This document shows positions 26,244-35,298 of a stretch of 64,000 nucleotides of DNA, one piece after another (the first letter of the stretch is position 1; every line of letters starts with the position of its first letter). The translations under genes were made by a program, and so were the position numbers. The notes below the pieces were generated by a model. The model ran no database searches and was not told the DNA's origin. It saw only the letters and a list, made by a program, of their open reading frames with translations. This DNA is from Dyadobacter sp. MSC1_007 (GTDB taxonomy: Bacteria > Bacteroidota > Bacteroidia > Cytophagales > Spirosomataceae), in the NCBI RefSeq assembly GCF_023667495.1, contig NZ_JAMOZL010000011.1, positions 1 to 64,000 of the forward strand, given 5' to 3'.

Positions 26244-27273
26244 TATTTCCGATTTGGATTTTCAATATGACAAGATAGGAATTTGCCCCTTCCATCGTTT
26301 TCAGCTCATGTCTATCCGGATAGAGCAGCCGAAGTCTTTTTCGGACGTTGGCCAAGCCTAAGCCTCCTGTGTGGAGTGTCGCCTGTTGTGCGACGTCATC
26401 CCGGCTATTTTCAATGATAACCGAGAACTCTTCAGCTGTTCGCGATATATCGATCCTGACCCAACTTTTTTCAACAGAATCACCGACTCCGTGCTTAAAG
26501 CAGTTCTCGACCAGGGGTAATAGTAGCAGCGGTACTATCTGAAGGTCATTTATCTGGTCAAAAAGATTTACAGAAACATCTACTCTGGGCCCGTACCTGT
26601 TTTTCTGAAGTTCAACATAATGCTTGATATAATCAATCTCGGCTGTCAGCGCTACTGTATCCCTGGACGTGTCGTACAAATTGTAATCAAGGAAACCGGA
26701 AAGATGTGCTATCAAAGTAGCTGTTTCAGGACTGGATTTCAACGCTGTTGCATAAATATTATTCAGCGTATTGAAAACAAAGTGCGGCTGCACCTGCGAT
26801 TTAAGGAGATCCAGTTCGGCAAGGGTTGTCTGCTGTAATAATTCCTGCACCCTTCGCCTTTCCTCATACCAGAAACCAATGAAATAATGGAGGGCGTACA
26901 AACCGGTTATCGCATACAGGTTCACAAATTCAACCAACAATTTTCCCCACGAAAAAAAAGGCATATGCAACGCCTGGGGGAAATAACGCGGGTACATAAT
27001 GTAGTAATTGACGTACCGCCTGATCAAGAGCAACAAGCAGGAGACTAAAATCACCCCGACATAAAAGGTGGCTTTCCGGTCCCTTTGGTAATACTGTCGA
27101 AAAAAAACATGAACAGCAACGATCGAAAAGACCAGCGACACGGGCAACGCCATGCACGCATTGATCAAATAGCCATCATAATCCCCGTAAAGCGACGCTA
27201 ATCCTAGCCACTGGTATAAAAAATACAGTAGCCAGAATACGGCATTGAACGCTATATCATTAGTGGATTTCAT
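26221..27273 (-). CDS. LytS-type sensor histidine kinase (His_kinase family)
   Basis: 350 residues. Four hydrophobic segments lie in the first ~140 residues, then a coiled linker and the His_kinase domain with the acceptor His near 163 in QVQPHFVFNTLNNI. The N box is LPLVENCFKHG and the G box GGLGLANVRKRL. It autophosphorylates in response to an unknown membrane signal and passes the phosphate to Asp54 of the co-encoded regulator. A homologous pair lies at 33271-35039. Confidence 0.92.
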   Translation of the reverse strand: MKSTNDIAFNAVFWLLYFLYQWLGLASLYGDYDGYLINACMALPVSLVFSIVAVHVFFRQYYQRDRKATFYVGVILVSCLLLLIRRYVNYYIMYPRYFPQALHMPFFSWGKLLVEFVNLYAITGLYALHYFIGFWYEERRRVQELLQQTTLAELDLLKSQVQPHFVFNTLNNIYATALKSSPETATLIAHLSGFLDYNLYDTSRDTVALTAEIDYIKHYVELQKNRYGPRVDVSVNLFDQINDLQIVPLLLLPLVENCFKHGVGDSVEKSWVRIDISRTAEEFSVIIENSRDDVAQQATLHTGGLGLANVRKRLRLLYPDRHELKTMEGANSYLVILKIQIGNNDQMFDS

Positions 27274-27304
27274 TATTCCGTTTTTAGGGCAAGATAAACT
27301 TTTT

Positions 27305-27349
27305 GAACTTCCGATGTTCGCCGTTAATATCCCCGGACACCGGAAGTTC
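27305..27349. promoter_or_regulatory. Inverted repeat between divergent kinase and DUF1624 genes
   Basis: GAACTTCCG (27305-27313) and CGGAAGTTC (27341-27349) are a perfect 9 bp inverted pair, 27 nt apart. They sit 32-76 bp upstream of the kinase start and in the leader region of the divergent membrane gene (start 27552). They look like a regulator binding site, but the protein is unknown. Confidence 0.35.
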
Positions 27350-27551
27350 GGTCAACGACCTGATTCTTCGATCAACGCCGGATACCGACTATTTGAGCTG
27401 TGTACAGAGGAAAGAAATTCAGGTGCGTCCGAGTATCTACATTTGTCCGGGGCAAATAAGAATCCAGGCAACGTGAAAAAGCAGCAATGGGTGGAAGATG
27501 TCGAAAACTGGGGAGTCAGGAACAAATTCACATCATGATCTGATCAGAAGA

Positions 27552-28715
27552 ATGAAAAGGAATAAAAGCATTGATTTCATGCGCGGCCTGGTGATGATCA
27601 TCATGGCATTGGACCATGTACGGGATTTGCTACACGTCACCTCACTTACACAGTCGCCAACCGATCTGAATACGACTACCGCAACGCTGTTTTTTACCAG
27701 GTGGGTCACCTATTTGTGCGCTCCTACCTTTGTGTTTCTTTCCGGCGCCGCAGCTTTTTTGTCGATGAAAAGTAAAGAAGACCTTCCTGCTTCGAGAAAT
27801 TTCCTGTTTACCCGTGGGCTATGGCTTATTGTGCTCGAATTCACAGTGGTCAATTTCGGCATTTGGTTCGATTTGAAATTGAGTTTCCTAATTTTTGAGG
27901 TGATAGCAGCCATCGGTTTCAGCTTTACCATTCTTAGTATGCTTCTGACCCTGCCTCCCAGGGTCGTGGGATTGGCCGGCATTACCATTCTGGTTTTCCA
28001 CAATCTGTTCTCATTTGCTCCCGGTGCTGACAACACTTCATTGCCGATAAAAATACTGTCGGCACTCTGGGCACCCGCCGTGTTTCCTTATGGTGAAGGT
28101 AAATTGTTTTTTGTGGGATACCCGCCCATTCCATGGTTGGGTATCATGCTGGTTGGTTTCGGTGCCGGCCATTACTTTACGCTTGCGGAGGACAAGCAAC
28201 GCGCTGTCTTTTTAAAATCGGGACTAATAGCCATAGGATCGTTTGTCATTCTCAGGTCTATCAATATCTATGGTGATCCCGTCAAATGGGCGGTTCAAAA
28301 AAATGCTATACTGACTATCCTTTCCTTTTTTAACGTTACCAAATACCCCCCTTCCCTGCTGTTTTGCCTGCTTTTTCTGGGAATCATGCTGGTCATACTC
28401 TCCGTGGTTCAAGGAGTCGGAAACAAAGGGACAGATTTCGTGTGTGCGTACGGAAAAGTACCCCTGTTTTATTTCCTGGTCCATTGGTATATCATTCACC
28501 CGCTGGTTTTCCTGATGGTTTTCCTTCAGGGCTTCAAGAGTTCAGATATGGTATTCGGTTCCAATTTCGGCAGGCCGAAAACAGGGAGCGGCATTGAACT
28601 ATGGGGCGTGTATATCGTTTGGGCTTGCATTGTGCTGCTCATGTACCCGCTTTGCAGAAGGTACGGACGCTATAAGGAACAGCACAGAGAGAAAAAATGG
28701 CTCAGTTACATTTAG
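27552..28715 (+). CDS. DUF1624 heparan-alpha-glucosaminide acetyltransferase-like membrane protein
   Basis: 387 residues from the chosen ATG at 27552 (MKRNKSIDFMRGLVMIIMAL). An open frame exists further upstream, but this start places the family signature R-x-x-S-I-D-F-x-R-G at the N-terminus. About ten transmembrane segments follow, with ALDHVRD and the later PLFYFLVHWYIIHPL typical of DUF1624 proteins. The family is predicted to acetylate sugars across the membrane. The P460-like gene follows after 17 nt, so they may share a transcript. Confidence 0.82.
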   Translation: MKRNKSIDFMRGLVMIIMALDHVRDLLHVTSLTQSPTDLNTTTATLFFTRWVTYLCAPTFVFLSGAAAFLSMKSKEDLPASRNFLFTRGLWLIVLEFTVVNFGIWFDLKLSFLIFEVIAAIGFSFTILSMLLTLPPRVVGLAGITILVFHNLFSFAPGADNTSLPIKILSALWAPAVFPYGEGKLFFVGYPPIPWLGIMLVGFGAGHYFTLAEDKQRAVFLKSGLIAIGSFVILRSINIYGDPVKWAVQKNAILTILSFFNVTKYPPSLLFCLLFLGIMLVILSVVQGVGNKGTDFVCAYGKVPLFYFLVHWYIIHPLVFLMVFLQGFKSSDMVFGSNFGRPKTGSGIELWGVYIVWACIVLLMYPLCRRYGRYKEQHREKKWLSYI

Positions 28716-28732
28716 GAAATGTATCGTAACAA

Positions 28733-29293
28733 ATGATAAACACTCAACTATTCACATTAATGAAACTCACGATCTTAAAATCTATAATCAAGCGCTTTCT
28801 CACAAGAGGAACAGCTGTTTGCCTGACGTTTATTGCTGTTGCATTTACAAGTGTGGGAGCGCTCGAAATCCCAACATTTCAGGTCCCTTTTCCGGAAGGT
28901 TACCAGCGATGGACCCATATCGAATCGTCCATAACCGGGTTCAACAAAGTTCCGCAGGGTAAATCGGACGGCTTCCAGCATATCTACGCAAACGATAGAG
29001 CCATGGAAGGCTACAAATCCGGAATTTTTCCCGACGGGTCCATTCTTGTGTTTGACAAACAGGAGGCCGATACTTCCGGTAATTATATTCGACCGGGAAA
29101 AAGAAAATTCATAGACGTGATGTACAAAGACGGCGCATTGTTTAAAGAAACAGGCGGATGGGGATTTGAGGAATTTAGCGGCAACTCGAAAACAGAGGGC
29201 CGGATTTCAGGGCTACGCCAGCTGAATTGCTTTAAAAGCTGTCATCAAAACAAAGCAAAAACAGATTTTGTTTTCACCCGCTTTAAAGAATGA
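28733..29293 (+). CDS. Cytochrome P460-like protein with an atypical CX3CH site
   Basis: 186 residues. A signal sequence (TAVCLTFIAVAF) is followed by the P460 fold: FPEGYQRWTHIESSI, GFQHIYANDRAMEGYKSGIF, FPDGSILVFDKQEAD, FIDVMYKDGALFKETGGWGF. The heme-attachment region reads NCFKSCHQNKAKTDFVF, where the usual CXXCH is CFKSCH (three residues between the cysteines). Cytochrome P460 family proteins bind covalent heme in the periplasm. The start could also be the ATG at 28760. It is co-directional with DUF1624. Confidence 0.75.
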   Translation: MINTQLFTLMKLTILKSIIKRFLTRGTAVCLTFIAVAFTSVGALEIPTFQVPFPEGYQRWTHIESSITGFNKVPQGKSDGFQHIYANDRAMEGYKSGIFPDGSILVFDKQEADTSGNYIRPGKRKFIDVMYKDGALFKETGGWGFEEFSGNSKTEGRISGLRQLNCFKSCHQNKAKTDFVFTRFKE

Positions 29294-29422
29294 CAACGAC
29301 GATATTTGCTCCGGGCCATCCGGGCAGGAACAAATATGGGCCAAGTCCTAAAATGCCGGTTCCGGAATCTGCTTGAAATTAACATGTTTACAAAGTAAAC
29401 TTGAATTCGCAAAATTATATTT

Positions 29423-29872
29423 CTACTTGTTGACCTGCTTAGCCGACTGGCCGCTGTAACGTTCGCCGACGATCTTGATCTTGTTGAAATCCGTTGTTAA
29501 TTGACCGAGCTCGTCAGGTGTAAACTGGTAGTCAATCGCCCAAAGGTTTTCTTGTAACTGCGCGAGCTTGGTTGTTCCGGGAATGGGCACAATCCAGGGT
29601 TTCTGCGCCAACAGCCACGCCAATGCGACCTGTGCAGCGGAAAGTCCACGTTGATTGCCAAAAGTTGTGAGCGTGTCGATCATTACCCAGTTGGCCTTGA
29701 TCGCATCAGGCTGATAACGCGGCAGCGATGGACGGTTGTCGTTGGCCGGGTTATATTTGGTATGTTCTGTAATGTATCCGGAAAGAAAACTGCGGCTTAA
29801 AGGACTATAAGGTACAAATCCAATGCCGAGCTCTTCGCAGGTTTTGATCACATCATTTTCCGGCAGGCACAT
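29423..29872 (-). pseudogene. Aldo/keto reductase, C-terminal half only
   Basis: About 150 residues of an AKR: GIGFVPYSPLSRSFLSGYI, LSAAQVALAWLLAQKPWIVP, IPGTTKLAQLQENLWAI. The N-terminal half of the barrel, with the catalytic Asp-Tyr-Lys-His residues, is absent (family length about 320-330). It is cut at about 29870, exactly where the divergent AraC remnant starts, so one deletion seems to have removed both 5' ends and the shared promoter region. Confidence 0.8.
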
Positions 29873-30215
29873 TCACGATTACTCGTTATTTTCTTACAAT
29901 GTGAATGAGGCCTTACACATTTCCGAAAAAGAGAGACAGATCATTCTCGATCTTTTTAGTAAGATCCAGCACGAATTGGACCAGTCTATCGGCAAACATA
30001 GTCGCAAGCTAATTTCGGCTAATATCGAGCTGCTGTTGGATTACTGCACGCGCTTTTATGACCGGCAGTTTATCACCCGTGATCATTTTTTTGATTTAGA
30101 AAAATCTGTGTCTCAGGTGGCTTACGATTTAGGATTCAAGTACCCGCAACACTTCACCCGACTTTTTAAGCAGCGTGTCGGCTGTACGCCAGACGAATAC
30201 CAGGCGCTGAATTAA
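29868..30215 (+). pseudogene. AraC family regulator with N-terminal and internal deletions
   Basis: The frame starts in mid-domain (HIHDYSLFSYNVNEALHISE), runs through SRKLISANIELLLDYC and RQFITRDHF, then jumps to FDLEKSVSQVAYDLGFKYPQ, the second HTH, and ends in TPDEYQALN. The N-terminal sensor half and about 60 residues including the first HTH are missing. The surviving segments match the AraC subfamily of the gene at 2700-3596. It cannot act as a DNA-binding regulator. Confidence 0.8.
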
Positions 30216-30464
30216 CATTTAAACCAGAATCCCACCAAGCCAAAATTTTCGTCGTGCATGGCGGTCGTTTGACGCGCCGACGATGTCGTTGGGCGAATAG
30301 CCGGATACCGCTATTTCATTTGGCGGCACTTCCCTGTATCTTCATGAATCGTCCTTGGTTGGCTGGTAACTAATCGGTAAAAATGGTAGCAAAAACAGGC
30401 CCCTCGCAACCCATTAATTTTTACATCGAAAAAACTTTCAAAAACATAGATAACATCATTCACT

Positions 30465-30920
30465 GTGGCGACATTCAATCTGAAAATCAATGGAAAAACC
30501 AGGGCGGTCGATGTGGATCCGGCCACTCCGATGCTCTGGGTCTTGCGCGACCATCTGGACCTTCCCGGCACTAAATACGGCTGCGGCATTGCGCAATGCG
30601 GCGCATGTACGATCCATCTGGAAGGCAACGCTGTCCGCTCCTGCCAGCTTCCCGTATCAGCGGTCGGAAAGGCTTCGGTTACGACTATCGAAGGGTTATC
30701 CGAAAAAGCCGACCATCCTGTACAGAAGGCCTGGCTGGACCACGACGTAGCCCAATGCGGCTACTGCCAGGCAGGACAGATCATGACCGCCGCCGCATTG
30801 CTGAAACGCAACCCGAATCCGACGGACGAGGAAATTGAAGCCCAAATGAGTGGCAATATCTGCCGCTGCGGCACTTATGTGCGTATTAAAGAAGCTGTTA
30901 AATCGGCGGCGAGAAAGTAA
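30465..30920 (+). CDS. Molybdenum hydroxylase small subunit, (2Fe-2S) protein (IorA type)
   Basis: 151 residues with two [2Fe-2S] clusters. The plant-type ferredoxin cluster is in CGIAQCGACTIHLEG and a later Cys (SCQLP); the second cluster is in VAQCGYCQAGQI and SGNICRCGTYVRI. Proteins of this type transfer electrons from the molybdopterin subunit in xanthine-dehydrogenase-family hydroxylases. The start is a GTG at 30465 (MATFNLKINGKTR), since no ATG lies in frame nearby. The molybdenum subunit follows after 33 nt. Confidence 0.9.
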   Translation: MATFNLKINGKTRAVDVDPATPMLWVLRDHLDLPGTKYGCGIAQCGACTIHLEGNAVRSCQLPVSAVGKASVTTIEGLSEKADHPVQKAWLDHDVAQCGYCQAGQIMTAAALLKRNPNPTDEEIEAQMSGNICRCGTYVRIKEAVKSAARK

Positions 30921-30953
30921 CCCACTTCCTGAACCTGCAAAAAAGACATTACT

Positions 30954-33206
30954 ATGAACAATGATACAACTGGCTTAGACCGTCGCTCGTTCCTGAAAGC
31001 TTCCCTTATCTCGAGTGGCGGCATGATGCTCACCGTGAGCTTTCTGTCCAGCTTCAAATCGGCTGATAAGGCTGAGGCACTGAACCTCCCGGATCAATGG
31101 GCGCAGCTCAATGGCTATATTCAGATCATGGCCGATAACAAGATCAAACTCATTTGTCCCAACCCTGAATTCGGCCAGAATGTGATGACCTCACTTCCTA
31201 TGATCGTGGCTGAGGAACTGGATGTGGACTGGAAAAACGTGACGGTCGAAATGGGGCCGCATGATAACATAAAGCTTGGCCCACAATTTAGTGGCGGAAG
31301 CAATTCGGTTAAAATGTACTGGAAGCCGCTTCGGGAAGCCGGGGCGGCTGCCCGGCAAATGCTTCGCGAAGCAGCAGCCCAAAGCTGGAATGTGCCGGTT
31401 GGTGAAGTAACAACCAAAGCGGGTGTGCTTTCGCACCCCAACGGCAAAACGGCGAAGTACGGGGCAATGGCAGCGAAAGCAGCGACATTGCCTGTGCCAA
31501 AAGACCTGGTGCTGAAATCGCCAAAGGATTTTACCATTGTGAGGAAATCGAAAAAGAATGTCGAAGGGCAAAAGGTCGTTACCGGCAAGCCGCTATTCGG
31601 ACTGGACTACCGCACAGAAGGTATGCTGATCGCGATGATCCAGCACCCGCCGGCTTTTGGGATGAAATTGAAATCGTTTGATCCGGCAGAAGCATTAAAA
31701 ATGCCAGGCATCAAAGACGTTTTTAGCTTGAAGTTGTATGAAGACGGTTTCGAGCAGGGAGGTTTCGATACGCGAACGTTCAACGATTTATTGGTGGTTG
31801 TGGGCAAAAGTACCTGGGAAGTGATGAACGCCCGCAAAAAGCTGGTGGCGCAATGGCAACCGGCTGGGGATGTTAAAGATGTTGTCACCGGAAGAGAAGG
31901 AAAAAAAGAGGTCGTGGTCCCGGGCGCATTGGAAAGTTCGAAAGCTCAAATGGAGCAAATGATTGAGTATGCCAAAAAACCAGCGCAGGAGCTACGTAAA
32001 GACGGCGATCCGGAAGCGGCTTTCAAGAATGCTGCGCAGGTAATTGAGCGTACCTACACTGCGCCGTTCCTTGCCCATAATTGCATGGAGCCGATGAACT
32101 TCTTTGCCCACGTTACCGATGAAAAAGCACTTTTGGCAGGGCCACTGCAAGCGCCTGGATGGGTTGAACCTACACTAAGCAAACTGCTAAACCTGCCACC
32201 GGAAAAAATCGAAATACAAATGACCCGGATGGGTGGTGGCTTCGGACGCAGGGCCTATAACCATTACCTTTCCGAAGCTGCGTTAATCTCGCGAAAGGTT
32301 AAAGCGCCGGTAAAATTGATGTATACCCGGGAGGACGATATGACGTATGGTATTTACCGGCCCATGTATACCGCAACATATCGAGCTGCGCTGGATGCTG
32401 ACAAAAACCTGATCGCATTTCATGTGAAAGGCGGCGGTGTCCCCGAGCACCCGATACACCCGAACCGTTTCCCTGCCGGGGCCATTGATAATTATCTGGC
32501 GGAAGGTTGGCAGATCCCGTCCAATATAACGATCGGCGCTTTCCGTGCGCCTAGATCGAACTTCAACGCGGCTGCCGAACAATCTTTTCTGGACGAAGTC
32601 GCCGAAGCAATGGGTAAAGACCCCATTCGTTTCAGGTTAGATCTGCTGAAAAGGGCGAAGGAAAACCCGGTTGGCAAGAACAATGATTACGATCCGGACC
32701 GCTACGCCGGCGTGCTGGAACTGGTACGCGACAAGTCGGGCTGGGGCAAACCGGGCAGCGAAAAATACAGCCGTGGCGTTGCAGCCTACTTTTGTCATGC
32801 GTCGTATGCTGCGCACATTGTCGATATGGTAACCCGTGATGGTCAGCCGTACGTGGAGCGTGTTTTCAGCGCCATGGATTGCGGGATTGTGGTAAACCCG
32901 GATGCGGCCACAAACATGGTGCAGGGCGCTGTGGTGGATGGCATCGGCAATGCATTTTACGGTGCATTGACCCACAAAGATGGTGCCGCCCAGCAAACCA
33001 ACTTTAACAATTACCGGCTCATCCGCCACAACGAATCCCCGAAAAAAATAGAAGTGCATTTTGTACAAAACGACAAAGATCCGACCGGATTAGGAGAGCC
33101 GCCGTTTCCTCCGGTCTTTGGAGCGGTTGCCAATGCATTATACAAAAACAAAGGGCGCAGGTTCTACAACCAGCCGTTCCAACCCGAACTGGAAAAGGTG
33201 ATTTAA
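30954..33206 (+). CDS. Molybdenum hydroxylase large subunit (IorB/XdhA-like), Tat-exported
   Basis: 750 residues. The twin-arginine signal (DRRSFLKASLISSGGMMLT) predicts export of the folded cofactor-loaded protein. The molybdopterin-binding core shows PAFGMKLKSFDPAEALKMPG, MGGGFGRRAYNHYL, CMEPMNFFAHV and the C-terminal TGLGEPPFPPVFGA. It resembles isoquinoline 1-oxidoreductase beta subunits, but the substrate is unknown. The partner small subunit is directly upstream. A strong bidirectional hairpin follows the stop, separating it from the convergent LytTR gene. Confidence 0.92.
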   Translation: MNNDTTGLDRRSFLKASLISSGGMMLTVSFLSSFKSADKAEALNLPDQWAQLNGYIQIMADNKIKLICPNPEFGQNVMTSLPMIVAEELDVDWKNVTVEMGPHDNIKLGPQFSGGSNSVKMYWKPLREAGAAARQMLREAAAQSWNVPVGEVTTKAGVLSHPNGKTAKYGAMAAKAATLPVPKDLVLKSPKDFTIVRKSKKNVEGQKVVTGKPLFGLDYRTEGMLIAMIQHPPAFGMKLKSFDPAEALKMPGIKDVFSLKLYEDGFEQGGFDTRTFNDLLVVVGKSTWEVMNARKKLVAQWQPAGDVKDVVTGREGKKEVVVPGALESSKAQMEQMIEYAKKPAQELRKDGDPEAAFKNAAQVIERTYTAPFLAHNCMEPMNFFAHVTDEKALLAGPLQAPGWVEPTLSKLLNLPPEKIEIQMTRMGGGFGRRAYNHYLSEAALISRKVKAPVKLMYTREDDMTYGIYRPMYTATYRAALDADKNLIAFHVKGGGVPEHPIHPNRFPAGAIDNYLAEGWQIPSNITIGAFRAPRSNFNAAAEQSFLDEVAEAMGKDPIRFRLDLLKRAKENPVGKNNDYDPDRYAGVLELVRDKSGWGKPGSEKYSRGVAAYFCHASYAAHIVDMVTRDGQPYVERVFSAMDCGIVVNPDAATNMVQGAVVDGIGNAFYGALTHKDGAAQQTNFNNYRLIRHNESPKKIEVHFVQNDKDPTGLGEPPFPPVFGAVANALYKNKGRRFYNQPFQPELEKVI

Positions 33207-33213
33207 GTATGAA

Positions 33214-33255
33214 AACAGAAACAGCCCGTAACTTTACTTACGGGCTGCTTCTGTT
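33214..33255. terminator. Bidirectional terminator hairpin
   Basis: AACAGAA-CAGCCCGTAA pairs with TTACGGGCTG-TTCTGTT across the 6 nt loop CTTTAC (inner arms 33222-33231 and 33238-33247), with a single mismatch. It sits between the convergent molybdenum hydroxylase and LytTR genes and would stop transcription from both sides. Confidence 0.75.
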
Positions 33256-33270
33256 GCGATGAATACTTAT

Positions 33271-33987
33271 TTAATGTGAGTTTTGTAGAATCTTGTCCAG
33301 GCCCGCTTTGTAATTTCTCCCAATCGGAACTTCCTCGTTGCCGATACGTACATAATTCGCACTGATCGCCTGAATGTGGTCGAGCGAAATGATGAAGGAC
33401 TTGTGAATGCGGATAAACCGGTCGTGGGGAAGCTTTTCTTCCAGATAGCTGATCCTCAGGTAAGAGACCAGCGCGCCTGATCTGGTGTGCAGCCTCACAT
33501 AATCTTTCAGGCTTTCGACCCAGAAAATATCATCCAGAAAAATCTTTACCATTTCCTTGTCAACCTTGAAATACTGGTACTCCCTGGCGGAAATGGTAAC
33601 CTGGGCCGGTTCCTGTTGCGCTGCATTGCTGGGGGAAAAGCGGTATATTTTCCCTACTGATTGAAGAAAGCGCTCAAAGGATATGGGTTTGACTAAAAAG
33701 TCTACGACATCAAACTCGTAACTATCCAGGGCATACTCTCGAAATGCGGTGGTAAAAATGACTTTGGGGCGGTAACCCAACGGCCGCAATAAGTCGAAAC
33801 CGGTGAGCCTGGGCATTTGTATATCCAGAAAAATGACGTCGGCTTGCAGCTGTTGCAACATTTGCAAGCCTTGCGTGGGGCTATTAGAAATGCCAACCAG
33901 TTCAAGATCAGGCAAACGGCTGATGTAATCCTGCATCAGGTCGGTAGCCAGTGGCTCATCGTCTAGTACAAAACATCGTATTCCCAT
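33271..33987 (-). CDS. LytTR family response regulator
   Basis: 238 residues. The receiver domain has its phospho-acceptor Asp55 in VIFLDIQMPRLTGF, and the C-terminal LytTR DNA-binding domain reads VDKEMVKIFLDDIFWVESLK, FIRIHKSFIISLDHIQAISA, EVPIGRNYK. Its ATG overlaps the kinase stop by one base (TGATG), so the pair is translated together. It closely matches the regulator at 25530 in size and layout. Confidence 0.92.
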   Translation of the reverse strand: MGIRCFVLDDEPLATDLMQDYISRLPDLELVGISNSPTQGLQMLQQLQADVIFLDIQMPRLTGFDLLRPLGYRPKVIFTTAFREYALDSYEFDVVDFLVKPISFERFLQSVGKIYRFSPSNAAQQEPAQVTISAREYQYFKVDKEMVKIFLDDIFWVESLKDYVRLHTRSGALVSYLRISYLEEKLPHDRFIRIHKSFIISLDHIQAISANYVRIGNEEVPIGRNYKAGLDKILQNSH

Positions 33988-35039
33988 CAGTTGATATTGA
34001 ATTTTAAAACTGCTAAAAACTGCCCTTGTTCTGGCATCGTCATTAGTTCATAGCTGTCAGAAAACAGGATTTCAAGCCGCTTTTTCAGATTTATGAGTCC
34101 CAGGCCCGATTTGAATGGCACTTTAGTATCGGTTTGCACCGAATTCTCCACTGAAAAAATCAACCGTTTATCACTCAGTGAGAGGTTGATCTGTATCCAA
34201 CACTCACCCTCTGTTTGCGCTGCGCCGTGCTTGAATGCATTTTCGACAAATGGCAGCAAAAGCAGTGGCGGTACCATTATCTGACCCGCCCCGGATAGGT
34301 AATTGAAATTAGTCTGAATGTCCAGACGCTCGCCGTAACGGATCTGTTCAAGGGAAATATAATCTTTCAGATAAGCTATTTCCTTCGATAGCGGTACGGA
34401 ATCTTTATGACTCTCGTGCAATTGATAGCTCAATAACCCTGCCAGACGCTGCAACAAGTTGGGCATTTTCTCGGGCTGCTGAATGGAAACAGATGTCAGG
34501 TTATTCAATGTATTAAAAAGGAAATGCGGCTGTACCTGTGATTGTAACAATCGGTATTCAGCTGAGAGCTTTTCCCGGCGATAGGTTTCACTCAAACTTT
34601 GCTGATAAAGCGCATGCCTTACCAGGTCCACAGCCACAAAAAGTGCTACTACCAGGTGCAGCTGCATAGCCTCAGCCATGATTTTGGGCAAATACCAGAA
34701 AGGTTTGGCTAATGCTTCGGGATAATATACCGGGTAATACCAATTGTAACTAATAGCACGCCTCAGCACGCCGAAAACAATTATACCAATCAACAACGAT
34801 AGCCAGAATGCCGCCATGCGTCGGTGAAGCAAAAATTTGCGTATAGTGACGAGCAGATGCCAGTAAGCCGCAATGATCAAAAGCGGCAATTGCATGCTGA
34901 TCAAACAGAGGCTTTGCTGAAAATTATCCAGATAAGCGCCCGTATTGAGCCATTCAAACAGAAAAAAGCACAACCAGAAAAAGCTTTGTGTCCAAAGCTC
35001 CCTGGGCGGCCTGAGGGATGAGAAGCGGACCATTAGCAA
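33987..35039 (-). CDS. LytS-type sensor histidine kinase
   Basis: 350 residues, the same length as the kinase at 26221. Four membrane segments occupy the first ~150 residues. The His_kinase domain has the acceptor His near 171 in QVQPHFLFNTLNNL, an N box LLPFVENAFKHGAAQT, and G boxes in KSGLGLINLKKRLEIL. It is the partner of the regulator downstream and is divergent from the exported protein at 35299. The signal sensed is unknown. Confidence 0.92.
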   Translation of the reverse strand: MLMVRFSSLRPPRELWTQSFFWLCFFLFEWLNTGAYLDNFQQSLCLISMQLPLLIIAAYWHLLVTIRKFLLHRRMAAFWLSLLIGIIVFGVLRRAISYNWYYPVYYPEALAKPFWYLPKIMAEAMQLHLVVALFVAVDLVRHALYQQSLSETYRREKLSAEYRLLQSQVQPHFLFNTLNNLTSVSIQQPEKMPNLLQRLAGLLSYQLHESHKDSVPLSKEIAYLKDYISLEQIRYGERLDIQTNFNYLSGAGQIMVPPLLLLPFVENAFKHGAAQTEGECWIQINLSLSDKRLIFSVENSVQTDTKVPFKSGLGLINLKKRLEILFSDSYELMTMPEQGQFLAVLKFNIN

Positions 35040-35298
35040 TATTTACAGTCTTCAAGGATTAAAACTAAGGAATTGATGCGTTAGAAATCAAGACTTTCGC
35101 CAAACGACACGATTTGCCTCCTAAACGTATTTCAAAACTGAAATATATGCCCCAATCTTCCGGATTACGCTATTGCCTTGTTTTTCCGTGGTGTAGGAAA
35201 GTAGCAGCGTAGTACGTCTAAAATCCAGGTTTGCAATGAAAATGTTGGATTAATTGCTTGTGTAATGCGAATAAGTTCAACTAACTCATCACTAGGCC

